Below the pieces are notes generated by a model. That model worked only from the letters and a program-made list of their open reading frames with translations. It did not search any database and was not told where the DNA came from. Position numbers and translations under genes: made by a program. Shown piece by piece: positions 9,104 to 20,159 of a stretch of 35,452 nt of DNA. The number at the start of each line of letters is the position of its first letter. The first letter of the stretch is position 1. This DNA comes from Acidobacteriota bacterium (lineage in GTDB: Bacteria; Acidobacteriota; Thermoanaerobaculia; Multivoradales; JBCCEF01): assembly GCA_039028635.1 (NCBI GenBank), contig JBCCHV010000067.1:1-35452 (forward strand). Reading direction: 5' to 3'.

Positions 9104-9348
9104 CAGGTTGCTGAGAAACTCATCGGCAACTTGCTCCCGGGCCCGAGAGGGCTGGGCGCCCCCGGCCCGGCGGCGAAGCCGTGAGACGGTGCCGCCCTGG
9201 ACGGGGTGAGTCCCTGCGCGGGCCGCCGAACAATCGCACTTTTTCGGGCCGGGCCGCGCAGGCGAGGGGCAACTCCACTCAGCCCCCTGAAAAAAACAGC
9301 TAGCAGCGCTGAAAAAGTCGCGCAGCGAACTTCTTCAGCAGCCTGCTA
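9101..9348. mobile_element. MITE-like element with terminal inverted repeats
   Basis: The left end TAGCAGGTTGCTGAGAA and the inverted right end (TAGCAGGCTGCTGAAGAA when read inward) are near-perfect terminal inverted repeats. There is no ORF inside. A second inward copy, TAGCAGCGCTGAAAAAGT at 9301-9318, pairs with the right end to form a 48-bp terminal hairpin (9301-9348). The outermost TAG of each end is also the stop codon of the neighbouring gene, on the plus strand at 9101-9103 and on the minus strand at 9346-9348. A solo copy of the end occurs at 12765-12779. No transposase is present in the window, so mobilisation would need a partner elsewhere. Confidence 0.7.
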
Positions 9349-10338
9349 GAGCCGGGTCAGCAGGTCGACGACGCGGTTGGAGTACCCCCACTCGTTGTCA
9401 TACCAGGCGACGACGCCGACATAGCCGTCCCCCCGCGCCTCCGTCGACAGGGCGTCGAAGATCGACGAGTGAGGATTGCCGATGATGTCGCTCGACACCA
9501 GGGGATCCTCCGTGTACTGGATGATGCGCGCGAAGGCACCCTCGGCGGCCTCCTTGACGGCGGCGTTGATCGCCGCCACATCGGCGACCTCGCGGGTTCG
9601 ACAGACGAGATCGACGATCGAGCCATCGGGCACCGGCACTCGCATCGCCAGGCCATCGAGCTTGCCGTCGAGGTGAGGCATCACCTTGGCCACCGCCTTG
9701 GCGGCTCCGGTGGTCGTCGGAATGATGTTCTCCGCCGCCGCTCGACTCCGCCGGATACTGCGATGGGGCACGTCCGCCAAACGCTGATCGTTGGTGTAAG
9801 CGTGCACCGTGGTGATCAGCCCTTCTTCGATCCCGAAGGCATCGTCGATCACCTTCGCCAAGGGCGCCAGACAGTTGGTGGTGCAGGAAGCGTTCGACAC
9901 GATGCGATGGGAGTCGTCGAGCTGATCGTCGTTGACGCCCAGCACGATGATGGCGTCGACGGGATCCTTCGGCGGCACCGTCAAGACCACCTTGCCGGCT
10001 CCCGCCGCGAGATGCTTTTCGAGGGGCGCGCGCGTCCGAAACACGCCCGTCGACTCCACCACCACATCGACCCCCAGGTCGCCCCAAGGGATCTTCTCGG
10101 GATCCGGGATCGAGGTCATCGCCACTCGGTCGTCGCCGGCGGTCATCGACTCCTCGTCGACCGTCACCGGCTTCGTGAACTGCCCCATCACCGTGTCGTA
10201 CTTCAGCAAGTAGGCGAGCTGCTCGTTGTCGTAGAGGTCGTTGATCGCGACCACCTCGAGATCGTCCCGCTCACTGAGAATACGGAAGACGCTGCGCCCG
10301 ATCCTGCCGAATCCGTTGATCCCGACTCGCACCGTCAT
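9346..10338 (-). CDS. gap: Glyceraldehyde-3-phosphate dehydrogenase, NAD-dependent, canonical copy
   Basis: The enzyme catalyses phosphorylating oxidation of glyceraldehyde-3-phosphate to 1,3-bisphosphoglycerate in the cytoplasm. The product has 330 residues. The Rossmann fold begins VRVGINGFGRIGR. Asp34 of INDL favours NAD over NADP. The catalytic Cys152 is in SNASCTTNC and His179 in TTVHAYT. The phosphate-binding residues are intact (IPTTTGAAKAV at 206-216, and Arg233 in AMRVP). The open frame extends further upstream, but the ATG at 10338 gives the family N-terminus and overlaps the gap2 stop by one base (TGATG), implying translational coupling. The stop codon lies inside the terminal repeat of the element at 9101-9348. 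Confidence 0.96.
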   Translation of the reverse strand: MTVRVGINGFGRIGRSVFRILSERDDLEVVAINDLYDNEQLAYLLKYDTVMGQFTKPVTVDEESMTAGDDRVAMTSIPDPEKIPWGDLGVDVVVESTGVFRTRAPLEKHLAAGAGKVVLTVPPKDPVDAIIVLGVNDDQLDDSHRIVSNASCTTNCLAPLAKVIDDAFGIEEGLITTVHAYTNDQRLADVPHRSIRRSRAAAENIIPTTTGAAKAVAKVMPHLDGKLDGLAMRVPVPDGSIVDLVCRTREVADVAAINAAVKEAAEGAFARIIQYTEDPLVSSDIIGNPHSSIFDALSTEARGDGYVGVVAWYDNEWGYSNRVVDLLTRL

Positions 10339-11357
10339 CAGGCGGCCTCCTCGTCGAGCTGGCGAAAGCGCCGAATCAGGTCCACCACCCGATGGGCGTA
10401 GCCCCAGCCATTGTCGAACCATGAGAGGGTCTTCGAGACGCGGTCGCCGAGCACCATGGTGGCTTGGGAGTCGAAGGTGCTCGAGTAGGCACTGCGAATG
10501 ATGTCGCTCGACACGATCGGATCGTCCTCGTACTCGAGGATGCCCTGCCAGTCACTGCTCGCCGCGGTACGAATCACCTCGTTGACGGCCACTTCCGTCA
10601 CCGGCTTGTCGTGCCAGCACACCAGATCGACGACGGAGCCGTTCGACACCGGCACGTTCATCGCCTTGCCGGACAGCCGACCGGCGAGCTCCGGCAGCAG
10701 CTCCTCCACCACCTGGGCGGCATTGCTCTCCTGGGGAATGATGTTCTCCGCCGCCGCCCGGCCACGGCGCTTGTCCTCCGCCGGCACGTCGGCCAGGCGC
10801 TGCTGATTGGTGTAGGCGTGCACCGAGGTCAGGAAGGCGCGCTCGATGCCGAAGGCCTGATGCAGGATCTTGATCACCGGCGCGGCGCAGTGGGCGGTAC
10901 AGGAGGCATTCGAGATGATGCGATGCTCTCGCCGCAGCTCGCCGTCGTTGACCCCCATCACCACCGTCAGGTCCGGCGGGTCCTGGGGCGGCACACAGAG
11001 GATGACGCGCTTCGCCCCCTGCTCGAGATGGCGCTCGACCTGGCGGCGATCGCGATACTGTGCCGTCGCCTCGATCACCGTGTCGATCCCCAGGTCGCCC
11101 CAGGGCACGTCCCCGGGCTCGCGTCCCGAGAGCATCGGAATCTGGCGCCCGGCGACATAGAGATGCTGCTCGCGAATGCTGACCTCTTCCGGAAAGCGTC
11201 CGAGAATGGTGTCGAAGCGCAGCAGGTACTCGAGGGCCTTGGTATCGGCGATATCGCTGATCGCCGAAATGCGGATGTCCTCCCGCCGATAGAGGATCCT
11301 GAAGAGGTTGCGACCGATGCGGCCGAAGCCCATCAGCCCAACGCGTGTCGGTTCCAT
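10338..11357 (-). CDS. Divergent GAPDH paralogue lacking the phosphate-binding residues
   Basis: The product has 339 residues and a GAPDH fold throughout. The NAD-binding VGLMGFGRIGRN, catalytic Cys153 (SNASCTAHC) and His180 (TSVHAYT) are kept. The substrate and inorganic-phosphate site is not: the usual TTTGAAK loop reads QESNAAQ (209-215), and the conserved Arg of the AxRVP motif is Asn234 (KAMNVPV). The downstream WYDNEWGYSNRV motif reads WFDNGWGYAHRV. The protein is therefore probably not a standard glycolytic GAPDH. It could use another aldehyde, act without phosphate, or form mixed tetramers with the neighbour; these are inferences. It lies 36 nt after eno with a GGGAGA binding site, and its stop overlaps the gap1 start. 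Confidence 0.88.
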   Translation of the reverse strand: MEPTRVGLMGFGRIGRNLFRILYRREDIRISAISDIADTKALEYLLRFDTILGRFPEEVSIREQHLYVAGRQIPMLSGREPGDVPWGDLGIDTVIEATAQYRDRRQVERHLEQGAKRVILCVPPQDPPDLTVVMGVNDGELRREHRIISNASCTAHCAAPVIKILHQAFGIERAFLTSVHAYTNQQRLADVPAEDKRRGRAAAENIIPQESNAAQVVEELLPELAGRLSGKAMNVPVSNGSVVDLVCWHDKPVTEVAVNEVIRTAASSDWQGILEYEDDPIVSSDIIRSAYSSTFDSQATMVLGDRVSKTLSWFDNGWGYAHRVVDLIRRFRQLDEEAA

Positions 11358-11393
11358 CGTCGCCAGTCTCCCTGGGCAGTCGCCCGGAGCGCC

Positions 11394-13194
<1,801 letters not shown>

Positions 13195-14523
13195 TCACTC
13201 CCCGAAGCGCGCCGGCTGGCCGGTATTCTCCAAGACCCCCATCCACAGGCCGCCGTCCGGCGCCATGGTCTTCTTGCGCGACACCACCGCCGGAATCGGC
13301 ACATTGATGAAGACGCCGTGCCAGAAGCCGACCAACATATCCGTCTTGCCGGCCATCGCCGCATGCACCGCGTTGCGCGCCAGGCCGTCGCAGAGCAAGG
13401 AGTCGTCCGTATTGGCCGGCACGCTCCGGATCGCGTAGCTGGGGTCGAAGTACTTCACCGCCACCGGCAGCTCGCGCTCGGCGAAGTGCTTCAGGATGCG
13501 CTCCCGCAACAACAGACCGATGTCTCGATGCTTACGGTTTCCGGAAGCGTCGCGCTCGACCTCGCCGGCGCTTTCGAAGAGATGCTGCCCCGCCCCTTCG
13601 GCGACCACCACCACCGCATGGCGGCGCGCCCGGATGCGAGCTTCGAGGGCGGCCAGAAAGCCCTTCGGCCCGTCGAGGTCGAACGGGATCTCCGGCACCA
13701 GAGTGAAATTGACTTCCTGGCTCGCCAGGGTGGCCCCGGCGGCGATGAAGCCGGCGTCGCGGCCCATGACCTTGACCAGTCCGATGCCGTTGGGCGCGCC
13801 GTTGGCCTCGACGTGGGCCCCCTGAATCACCTCCCGGGCCTGATCGAGGGCGGTGAAGAAGCCGAAGGAACGCCAGACGAAGGGAATGTCATTGTCGATC
13901 GTCTTGGGGATACCGACGACGGCACAGGTCTGACCGCGGGCCACCAGCTCGCGAGAGAGCTCGTGAGCACCGCGCTGGGTGCCGTCGCCACCGACACAGA
14001 ACAGCATGTCGATGTCGCGCTCGGCGAGAAAATCCGCCATCACGGAAGAGCTTTGGGCGCCGCGGGAAGAGCCCAGCACGGTGCCACCGAAGAGCTGGAT
14101 GCGGCGCACGAAGTCCGAGGTCATGGCGATCGGCGGCTGCCCCTCCTCAGGATTCAGGCCCTGGAAGCCGTAGCGAATGCCGTAGATCTTGCGCACCCCG
14201 TAGCGGTGGTAGAGCTCGTAGAAGACCGACCGGATGACGTTGTTGGTGCCCGGGCAGAGGCCACCACAGGTGACGATCGCCGCCCGCACCCGCCGCGTGT
14301 CGAAAAACAGCCGCTTCCGCGGACCGGCCTTCTCGAAGACCAGGGGGTCGAGAGCCTGGCCGGCGGCGTCGACCTCGACACTCACCCGGATGCCGGTCCC
14401 CGGCGCGACGAAGCTGCCGGTGGCTTCCAGGCTGGCCGCCGGCAGGTCGAGGGGAGACTCGACGGTGGGCTCGCCGAGGTGGCGGATCTTCAGCTCGTCG
14501 GCGGTGAGGGGCTTGTTGTGCAT
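13195..14523 (-). CDS. pfkA: ATP-dependent 6-phosphofructokinase, plant/trypanosome-like type
   Basis: The enzyme phosphorylates fructose-6-phosphate to fructose-1,6-bisphosphate. The product has 442 residues, longer than the roughly 320 of the E. coli type because of an N-terminal extension of about 80 residues. The motifs are GGLCPGTN (87-94), GGDGTQRGA (178-186), PKTIDND (206-212) and MGRDAGFIA (253-261). The Gly in GGDG points to ATP, since PPi enzymes have GGDD; the Lys in PKTIDND is shared with the group that includes T. brucei PFK. A GTG at 14541 is in frame, but it overlaps the GGAGG site that serves the ATG at 14523, so the ATG start is preferred. It is transcribed alone and convergent with the zinc-ribbon gene. 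Confidence 0.92.
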   Translation of the reverse strand: MHNKPLTADELKIRHLGEPTVESPLDLPAASLEATGSFVAPGTGIRVSVEVDAAGQALDPLVFEKAGPRKRLFFDTRRVRAAIVTCGGLCPGTNNVIRSVFYELYHRYGVRKIYGIRYGFQGLNPEEGQPPIAMTSDFVRRIQLFGGTVLGSSRGAQSSSVMADFLAERDIDMLFCVGGDGTQRGAHELSRELVARGQTCAVVGIPKTIDNDIPFVWRSFGFFTALDQAREVIQGAHVEANGAPNGIGLVKVMGRDAGFIAAGATLASQEVNFTLVPEIPFDLDGPKGFLAALEARIRARRHAVVVVAEGAGQHLFESAGEVERDASGNRKHRDIGLLLRERILKHFAERELPVAVKYFDPSYAIRSVPANTDDSLLCDGLARNAVHAAMAGKTDMLVGFWHGVFINVPIPAVVSRKKTMAPDGGLWMGVLENTGQPARFGE

Positions 14524-14627
14524 GGCAGCAGCGACCTCCACTTGGATGAAGGTCGTAGCCTACCCCGGAAGCGGCGAGGCACCATCGGATCCGCAGCGCG
14601 TTTTCGCTTGACTCCTTAGAGAGAGCC

Positions 14628-14651
14628 GCCCGCGCCCACCAGGTCGCGGGC
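14628..14651 (+). promoter_or_regulatory. Leader hairpin upstream of the 14681 gene
   Basis: There is a perfect 7-bp inverted repeat, GCCCGCG / CGCGGGC, with a 10-nt loop. It lies between a TTGACT (14609-14614, a possible -35) and the AAGGAGA ribosome binding site of the gene at 14681. It could be an mRNA 5' stabilising stem; no terminator-type T-run follows. Confidence 0.35.
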
Positions 14652-14680
14652 GCCCCGCAATCCCTCCCAAGGAGACCGAC

Positions 14681-15394
14681 ATGCGCAAAATCCTCCTGTT
14701 GGCGGCCATGGTCGCCGTCCTCGCCCTGCCCTTCACCGTCGCCGGTGGCAAGCAGACCGCCGACGACTACACGAACGAAATCCAGAAGCTCCGCGCCAGC
14801 GAGTGGGACCTCTTCGAAGACGCCTGGATGGTCGACGACGGTCGCACCGTGACGGTGCTATGGGACTTTGCCGGCGCCAATCCTCTGGCCCCCGCCATCG
14901 AGGTTCCGCGCAAGGGCGACTACTGGTGGTACGAAGGCTCCTGGGCCGACCTCGAAGGTCCGGCGCGCCTGGTCGAAGACGGCGTTCTGCTCACCGACAC
15001 CACCTTCGAAGGCGAGACCACCGGCAGCGACATCGACATCACTCAGCAGGACCCCGATGTCATCGGCATCCTCAACGTCACCGACACCAATCCCCCGGAG
15101 GATGAGAAGCAAAAGCTGGTGCAGCTGACCTACCGGTGGAAGCGCCAGGGCGGCGGCACCGCCCCTCCGGGACCGACCGTCACCATCACCCCCAACAATG
15201 CCAACATCATCGCCATCAACACCCGCGTCGCCGGTGGCTGGGAGTACGTCACCTACAAGATGACCTTCGGGCCGCCGTGCCCGGCCTCCGTCAAGGCCAG
15301 CTTCTCGCGCGCTCCGGGCGGTCCCGCCGTGGTCGTCGGCGGCGCCAGCATGATCGGCGTCTGCGCCAACCCGATCGACGGCACCGGCAACTGA
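14681..15394 (+). CDS. Secreted protein of unknown function
   Basis: The product has 237 residues. A clear Sec signal peptide, MRKILLLAAMVAVLALPFTV followed by AGGK, is probably cleaved after about residue 21. The mature part is rich in beta-type sequence, Thr and Trp (WWYEGSWADLEG), with a Pro/Gly-rich hinge (QGGGTAPPGPT) separating an N-terminal part of about 140 residues from a C-terminal part of about 75 that holds the only two Cys, which could form a disulfide. I do not recognise the family. AAGGAGA lies 6-12 nt before the ATG. A strong hairpin (15404-15428) follows the stop, so the gene is probably monocistronic. Confidence 0.75.
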   Translation: MRKILLLAAMVAVLALPFTVAGGKQTADDYTNEIQKLRASEWDLFEDAWMVDDGRTVTVLWDFAGANPLAPAIEVPRKGDYWWYEGSWADLEGPARLVEDGVLLTDTTFEGETTGSDIDITQQDPDVIGILNVTDTNPPEDEKQKLVQLTYRWKRQGGGTAPPGPTVTITPNNANIIAINTRVAGGWEYVTYKMTFGPPCPASVKASFSRAPGGPAVVVGGASMIGVCANPIDGTGN

Positions 15395-15403
15395 TTGCCC
15401 TCC

Positions 15404-15428
15404 CCGGGGGAGCCTCCTGCTCCCCCGG
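15404..15428 (+). terminator. Strong hairpin after the 14681 gene
   Basis: There is a perfect 9-bp inverted repeat, CCGGGGGAG / CTCCCCCGG, with a 7-nt loop, 9 nt after the stop codon. No T-run follows, so it is either a GC-type terminator or a 3' stability stem. Confidence 0.55.
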
Positions 15429-15619
15429 ATGCCGACTGCCTCTGCCCCCTGGCCAGCTCGATCAGACGCCCAGGCGAGGCCCTCGGACAATATTCGGCCG
15501 AAATTTCAAAAAATTTCTCTTTGCAAATCCAATAAACTTTTTCAGAGACAATCGCACCTACAAACTGCGGCGCAGTGGGGATCAGGTTTCGAACCAATAC
15601 TCGCGAAAGGAGTTTCTCG

Positions 15620-15961
15620 ATGAAACCGAAAATCCTAGTCTCTGGAATTCTCTTCCTTCTCCTCGTCATCTCCCTGGGCGTGCCGGCCTCGGCCCATGAA
15701 GCCGACACCGACGTCCCAGAGGCCGTGACCACGGCCGCTGCCCAAGCCACTCCGGAAGTTTCGCAGGAAATCATGGCCATCGCCGAGCCGGCGAGCGACA
15801 CCGAGCCGCTGTTCTTCATGGAGCCGCAGCTCACTTCGGCGACGCCGCTCTTCGACGAGCACGGCTTCATCTTCCAGCTCTGTAGCAGCCAAGCCCAGTG
15901 CGAGGCCATCTGTGCGCCCTTCGGCGGTTTCTGCTGGCGCCAGTTCTGTATCTGCGATTGA
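15620..15961 (+). CDS. Secreted precursor with a CS-alpha-beta (defensin-like) six-cysteine C-terminus
   Basis: The product has 113 residues. The ATG at 15620 is preferred to an in-frame ATG at 15575 because AAAGGAG precedes it by 7 nt and because it starts directly with a Sec signal peptide (MKPKILVSGILFLLLVISLG, likely cleaved after VPASA). An acidic, Ala/Glu-rich stretch without Cys (about 27-80) looks like a pro-region. The tail holds all six Cys of the protein: 88, 94, 98, 105, 110 and 112, giving the spacing C-x5-C-x3-C-x6-C-x4-C-x-C. The CxxxC plus CxC pair is the hallmark of CS-alpha-beta peptides such as invertebrate defensins and the few known bacterial defensin-like peptides. Antimicrobial or toxin function is inference. 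No maturation protease or immunity gene is evident beside it. Confidence 0.7.
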   Translation: MKPKILVSGILFLLLVISLGVPASAHEADTDVPEAVTTAAAQATPEVSQEIMAIAEPASDTEPLFFMEPQLTSATPLFDEHGFIFQLCSSQAQCEAICAPFGGFCWRQFCICD

Positions 15962-16084
15962 TGCGTTAGCTCCCCTCTAGGGGAACACCCCCCACTGCGC
16001 CGCCGTTCTCCCAGGACCTGCAGATCTCGGGGACAGTGCTCACGACCGACACATCGGTCCTGCCGGTCGCTTCGAAAATTTACC

Positions 16085-16113
16085 TTGACATCAAGATTCT
16101 TTTCATCGAGACT
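16085..16113 (+). promoter_or_regulatory. Possible promoter of the hydrolase gene
   Basis: A perfect -35 TTGACA (16085-16090) is followed after 17 bp by a weak -10, GAGACT. Transcription would start at about the ATG (16120). No clear Shine-Dalgarno site precedes that ATG, which would agree with a leaderless mRNA. Confidence 0.35.
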
Positions 16114-16119
16114 GTCGCC

Positions 16120-17736
16120 ATGAAGACAGCGCTCATCGGCTTTGCCACCGCCCCAGGACGAGGGGCTCTCCGCCCCGTCCGTCGCCCGTTCTCCCGATCA
16201 ACCCGCGGGCTGGCCGCCCTCTGGATTGCCTGCGGACTTCTCCTGGGCAGCCTCAACGCTTGCTCGATCCAACCCTCGAAAGACCAGGCGCCGGCTGGCC
16301 TCGAGAGTCACTCCTTCGAGCTGATCGAGGAGAGCCTGGCGCTCGAGAAGGGCGGCCGCCTCGCCTACGACCGCGGCATCGCCACCCTGCCTCTGCGCCG
16401 CGACGACCCCGCGAGCTCTACCATCGAGGTCGAGTTCTTTCGCTTTCGACGAGCTCCCGAAGCCTCACCGCAAACGCCGCCGATCGTCTTACTGCAGGGC
16501 GGTCCGGGCTTCGAGGGCTTGGGCCCCCGGCTGGAGAGACCGGACTACTTCGAAGCCCGGCTCGAGCGCTTCACCCACATCGCCGACGTTGTCGTTCCCG
16601 GCCAGCGCGGCTTCGGGAGCTCGACCGCGACGCCCTGCTCTCCCCATCGCACGCTGACCCTCGAGGAGGCTCTGGATCCCGAGCTGCGACGCGCCGTGAT
16701 CAGGGCATCGCTGGAGGAATGTCGGCAGAACTGGCGCTCCCGCGGCGTGGATCTCGCGGGCTTCAATGTCTCCGAGGCCGCCTCCGACGTCGCCGATATC
16801 GTCCACTTCCTGGGCTACGACCGGTTCCAGCTCCGCGGCAACAGCTTTGGATCCCATTGGGGCATGGCCGTCCTGCGGCAATCTCCGGAGCAGGTCGCGC
16901 GAGCGGTCCTCGGCAGCCTCGAAGGCCCCGACCACACCTACGACATTCCGAGCCAGGCGCTCGCCACCCTCGAACGCATTGCCGAGGCCGCCGAGGCTTC
17001 CCCGGCGCTGGCGTCGCGGATACCGCCGGGCGGCCTGCTGGCGGCCTTTCAGCGCCTCATCGCCAAGGCCGACCACCAGCCCATCGCTGTCACCATCGAG
17101 CATCCGGTGACAGAGGAACCGGTCACTGTCGAGCTCGATGGCGACGATCTGCGCCAAATCCTGGCCGGGACTCGACGCTTTACCCAGTTTCGCTTCCGCA
17201 CCGCCTACTGGCCGCTAACTCTGCTCGAGATCCTCGAAGGCGACCTCACCTACTCGACGGAAACCCACCTCTGGAACCTGATGAAGAGCGAGGGCCACGA
17301 TGCCGCCTTCTCGCAGTACAACTGCGGCTCGGGAGTCAGCCCTGACCGGCGGGAGAGAATCGAGCGGGATCCGGCAATCGAGGTCCTGGGCCCGACCTGG
17401 CAGCGCCTGGACTTCTTCTGCGCCGGTTTCGAAGGCGATCTCGGCGAGGACTTCCGCCGTCCCTTCCAAAGCTCCGTGCCGACGGTTCTGGTCCACGGCA
17501 CTTGGGACACCGGGACGCCGATCGAGAACGCCCACGAGCTGCGGGCCTTCTTCGACCGACATCACTTCATCCGCGTCGAGGGTGGCTCCCACGGCGCCTT
17601 GCGGGAGGCGATCGAGGAGGTCGAAGGCTTCCGGGCGGCGATGGATCGTTTTCTCGCCACCGGCGACTTCGAGCACCTCCCGGATGCGGTCGAGCTGCCC
17701 GCCTTCCCCTGGCGGGCGACGATCGACCCGCAGTAG
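16120..17736 (+). CDS. Lipoprotein alpha/beta hydrolase, proline iminopeptidase/TAP-like (S33 type)
   Basis: The product has 538 residues. A long N-region with many Arg precedes a hydrophobic segment ending in SLNAC, a lipobox with Cys48, so the protein is probably anchored in a membrane facing the periplasm or outside. The fold is alpha/beta hydrolase: oxyanion-type LQGGPGFEG (125-133), nucleophile Ser242 in GNSFGSHWG, Asp463 in HGTWDTGTP and His491 in EGGSHG, in the correct order and with the cap insertion of TAP-like peptidases between Ser and Asp. By family it would remove N-terminal residues from peptides or act on small esters or amides; the substrate is unknown. An in-frame ATG at 16036 gives an unlikely N-terminus. 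It is convergent with the TonB receptor gene and shares its terminator hairpin. Confidence 0.85.
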   Translation: MKTALIGFATAPGRGALRPVRRPFSRSTRGLAALWIACGLLLGSLNACSIQPSKDQAPAGLESHSFELIEESLALEKGGRLAYDRGIATLPLRRDDPASSTIEVEFFRFRRAPEASPQTPPIVLLQGGPGFEGLGPRLERPDYFEARLERFTHIADVVVPGQRGFGSSTATPCSPHRTLTLEEALDPELRRAVIRASLEECRQNWRSRGVDLAGFNVSEAASDVADIVHFLGYDRFQLRGNSFGSHWGMAVLRQSPEQVARAVLGSLEGPDHTYDIPSQALATLERIAEAAEASPALASRIPPGGLLAAFQRLIAKADHQPIAVTIEHPVTEEPVTVELDGDDLRQILAGTRRFTQFRFRTAYWPLTLLEILEGDLTYSTETHLWNLMKSEGHDAAFSQYNCGSGVSPDRRERIERDPAIEVLGPTWQRLDFFCAGFEGDLGEDFRRPFQSSVPTVLVHGTWDTGTPIENAHELRAFFDRHHFIRVEGGSHGALREAIEEVEGFRAAMDRFLATGDFEHLPDAVELPAFPWRATIDPQ

Positions 17737-17742
17737 GCCTTC

Positions 17743-17771
17743 AGCTCCCTCGAGACGAAACTCGGGGGAGC

Positions 17772-17772
<1 letters not shown>
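17743..17772. terminator. Bidirectional terminator hairpin
   Basis: The 12-bp arms AGCTCCCTCGAG and CTCGGGGGAGCT pair with one G-T wobble around the 6-nt loop ACGAAA. It lies between the convergent hydrolase and TonB-receptor genes, and its right arm ends at the first base of the receptor stop codon (17772). Confidence 0.6.
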
Positions 17773-19958
<2,186 letters not shown>

Positions 19959-20015
19959 GGGTTCCTCCGCCGCGGGCTACTCGCGAAGTTGAAAGGCTGC
20001 CGCTCCCGAGATGTA

Positions 20016-20025
20016 CCAATAAACT
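20016..20025 (+). other. AT-rich island with the 10-mer CCAATAAACT
   Basis: The interval between the divergent TonB receptor and 20160 genes contains an AT-rich patch (about 20011-20060) with CCAATAAACT. The same 10-mer is found at 15529-15538, in the AT-rich upstream region of the defensin-like gene. It may be a shared promoter or regulator element; no full -35/-10 pair could be assigned. Confidence 0.3.
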
Positions 20026-20159
20026 ATAACTCAAACAAACAAATAAGCTTGGAAGTTAAGATTCTCGGACCTGCAGCAACAAATCGCTTGGGCAACGGGC
20101 AATTCCAGGACGGCGCGGCGGAGCGTCGCCCTTCTCGAGAATTTCGATGGGAGGTTCAG

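Noticed and set aside
9301-9348. Simple intrinsic terminator of gap1
   Set aside because: The hairpin exists, but its arms are copies of the terminal repeat of the whole 9101-9348 element. The mobile-element explanation covers both ends; termination may be a secondary effect.
14524-14541. GTG start at 14541 for the phosphofructokinase
   Set aside because: It overlaps the GGAGG site that precedes the ATG at 14523, which is the better start.
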